Shown here: one piece after another, positions 5,232 to 5,800 of the stretch
How the letters are laid out: the number at the start of each line of letters is the position of its first letter
Position numbering within the stretch: the stretch's first letter is position 1
Assembly: GCA_002403455.1 (NCBI GenBank)
Contig: DHHV01000038.1
Coordinates: forward strand, 518 to 6,317
Source: Hyphomonadaceae bacterium UBA4763
GTDB lineage: Bacteria > Pseudomonadota > Alphaproteobacteria > Caulobacterales > Aquidulcibacteraceae
Length of the DNA: 5,800 nucleotides
Direction of reading: 5' to 3'
Notes under the pieces: model-generated
Database searches by the model: none
Told to the model about the DNA's origin: nothing
What the model saw: the letters and a program-made list of their open reading frames with translations, nothing else
Translations under genes and position numbers: made by a program

Positions 5232-5800
5232 ATGACCGCCGCCCGTTTCCCCGTCGATTTTTTCTTTTCCTTCCGCAGCCCCTATTCGGCGGTGGCGGCG
5301 CCGCTGGTCGCGGCGTTGGCGGCGGAATGGGACATGCGCGTCACTTTGCGCCCGGTTTTGCCGATCGCGCTGCGGCAGGCCGACTTTTTCGAGCAGGTCA
5401 ATCCGTTATGGATGCCCTATCTGATCCGCGACGTCATGCGCGAAGCCGAGCGCCAGAGCGTTCCGTTTGGGCCGCCGCGCCCCGATCCGGTGGTCTTTGC
5501 GCCGGGGACGCGGCGCGCCGCCGAAAACCAGCCTTATATCCATCGGTTAACCCGACTTGGAATCGCCGCCGAGAATGCCGGCGCCGGCCTTGCCTTCGCG
5601 GTGGAAACGGCCCGCGTGATCTGGGGCGGAGCGGAAGACTGGGACAAGGGCCCGCATCTGGCGGAGGCGGCGGCGAAGGCCGGGCTCGATCTTGGCGCGC
5701 TCGACGACGTGATCGAGGCCGAACCGGAAATTTTCGATGTCCGCATCCGCGCCAATGAGGCCGCTTTGGCGCAAGCCGGCCATTGGGGCGTGCCGACTTT
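5232..5800 (+). CDS. 2-hydroxychromene-2-carboxylate isomerase family protein (DsbA/GST-kappa fold), 5' part
   Basis: The 189 visible residues fit the thioredoxin-fold family that includes NahD-type glutathione-dependent isomerases and kappa-class glutathione transferases. The N-terminus reads VDFFFSFRSPYSAVAAP (8-24), the family pattern (D)F(Y)F(D).SPYS, with Ser16 at the catalytic Ser/Cys position before Pro17. A helical insert follows (about 45-180). The last residues, GHWGVPT (183-189), are the cis-proline motif that leads into the final strands of the fold, so only the C-terminal end lies outside the window. The ATG at 5232 is chosen because the family pattern starts within ten residues; ATG 5226 or GTG 5157 in the same frame are alternatives, and none has a clear ribosome binding site. 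No other aromatic-degradation gene is visible, so the substrate cannot be named. It could act on naphthalene-type intermediates or be a general glutathione-linked enzyme. Confidence 0.85.
   Translation, partial: MTAARFPVDFFFSFRSPYSAVAAPLVAALAAEWDMRVTLRPVLPIALRQADFFEQVNPLWMPYLIRDVMREAERQSVPFGPPRPDPVVFAPGTRRAAENQPYIHRLTRLGIAAENAGAGLAFAVETARVIWGGAEDWDKGPHLAEAAAKAGLDLGALDDVIEAEPEIFDVRIRANEAALAQAGHWGVPT

Noticed and set aside
5327..5758. + strand open frame offset from the isomerase-like gene
   Set aside because: The other frame carries the family motifs SPYS and GHWGVPT from end to end without a break; this one is Arg/Gly-rich with no motif.

Overview
The window is an ordinary core-genome segment of a GC-rich bacterium, almost certainly an alphaproteobacterium. 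The evidence is the style of the proteins: an S16 with a long Lys/Ala-rich tail, a TrmD with the LLEYPHYTRP block, and a PriA ending in PYSFL. The gene order rpsP-rimM-trmD-rplS is the classical trmD operon. I see no tRNA or rRNA gene, CRISPR array, insertion sequence or phage gene, and no new multi-gene system.

Layout: (1) 2-1936, + strand: the 3' part of rpsP (ribosomal protein S16), then rimM (16S processing factor), trmD (tRNA m1G37 methyltransferase) and rplS (ribosomal protein L19). They are packed as one transcription unit, with a 2-nt gap, a 4-nt ATGA overlap and a 38-nt gap holding a good Shine-Dalgarno. (2) 1933-2892, - strand: a XerC-type tyrosine recombinase, convergent with rplS and overlapping its last 4 nt. 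(3) 2891-5140, + strand: the primosomal helicase PriA, divergent from xerC; the two ATG codons share bases in one CATG. (4) 5141-5231: a short gap with no recognisable signal. (5) 5232-5800, + strand: the start of a DsbA-like protein of the 2-hydroxychromene-2-carboxylate isomerase family, cut by the window edge.

Functionally, the first four genes make or mature the translation apparatus. XerC and PriA both serve chromosome maintenance: dimer resolution and replication-fork restart. The isomerase-like gene has no evident link to them.

The observation most worth checking is in PriA. Of its eight usual zinc-binding cysteines, the four that form one site are intact, while three of the four in the other site are Ser or Thr, in an otherwise well-conserved, in-frame protein. 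Lesser points are the fused xerC/priA start codons, a terminator-like hairpin inside the 5' end of xerC, the xerC/rplS stop overlap, and a Glu at the usual catalytic Asp position of TrmD. Family and residue assignments rest on remembered reference sequences; no search was run.
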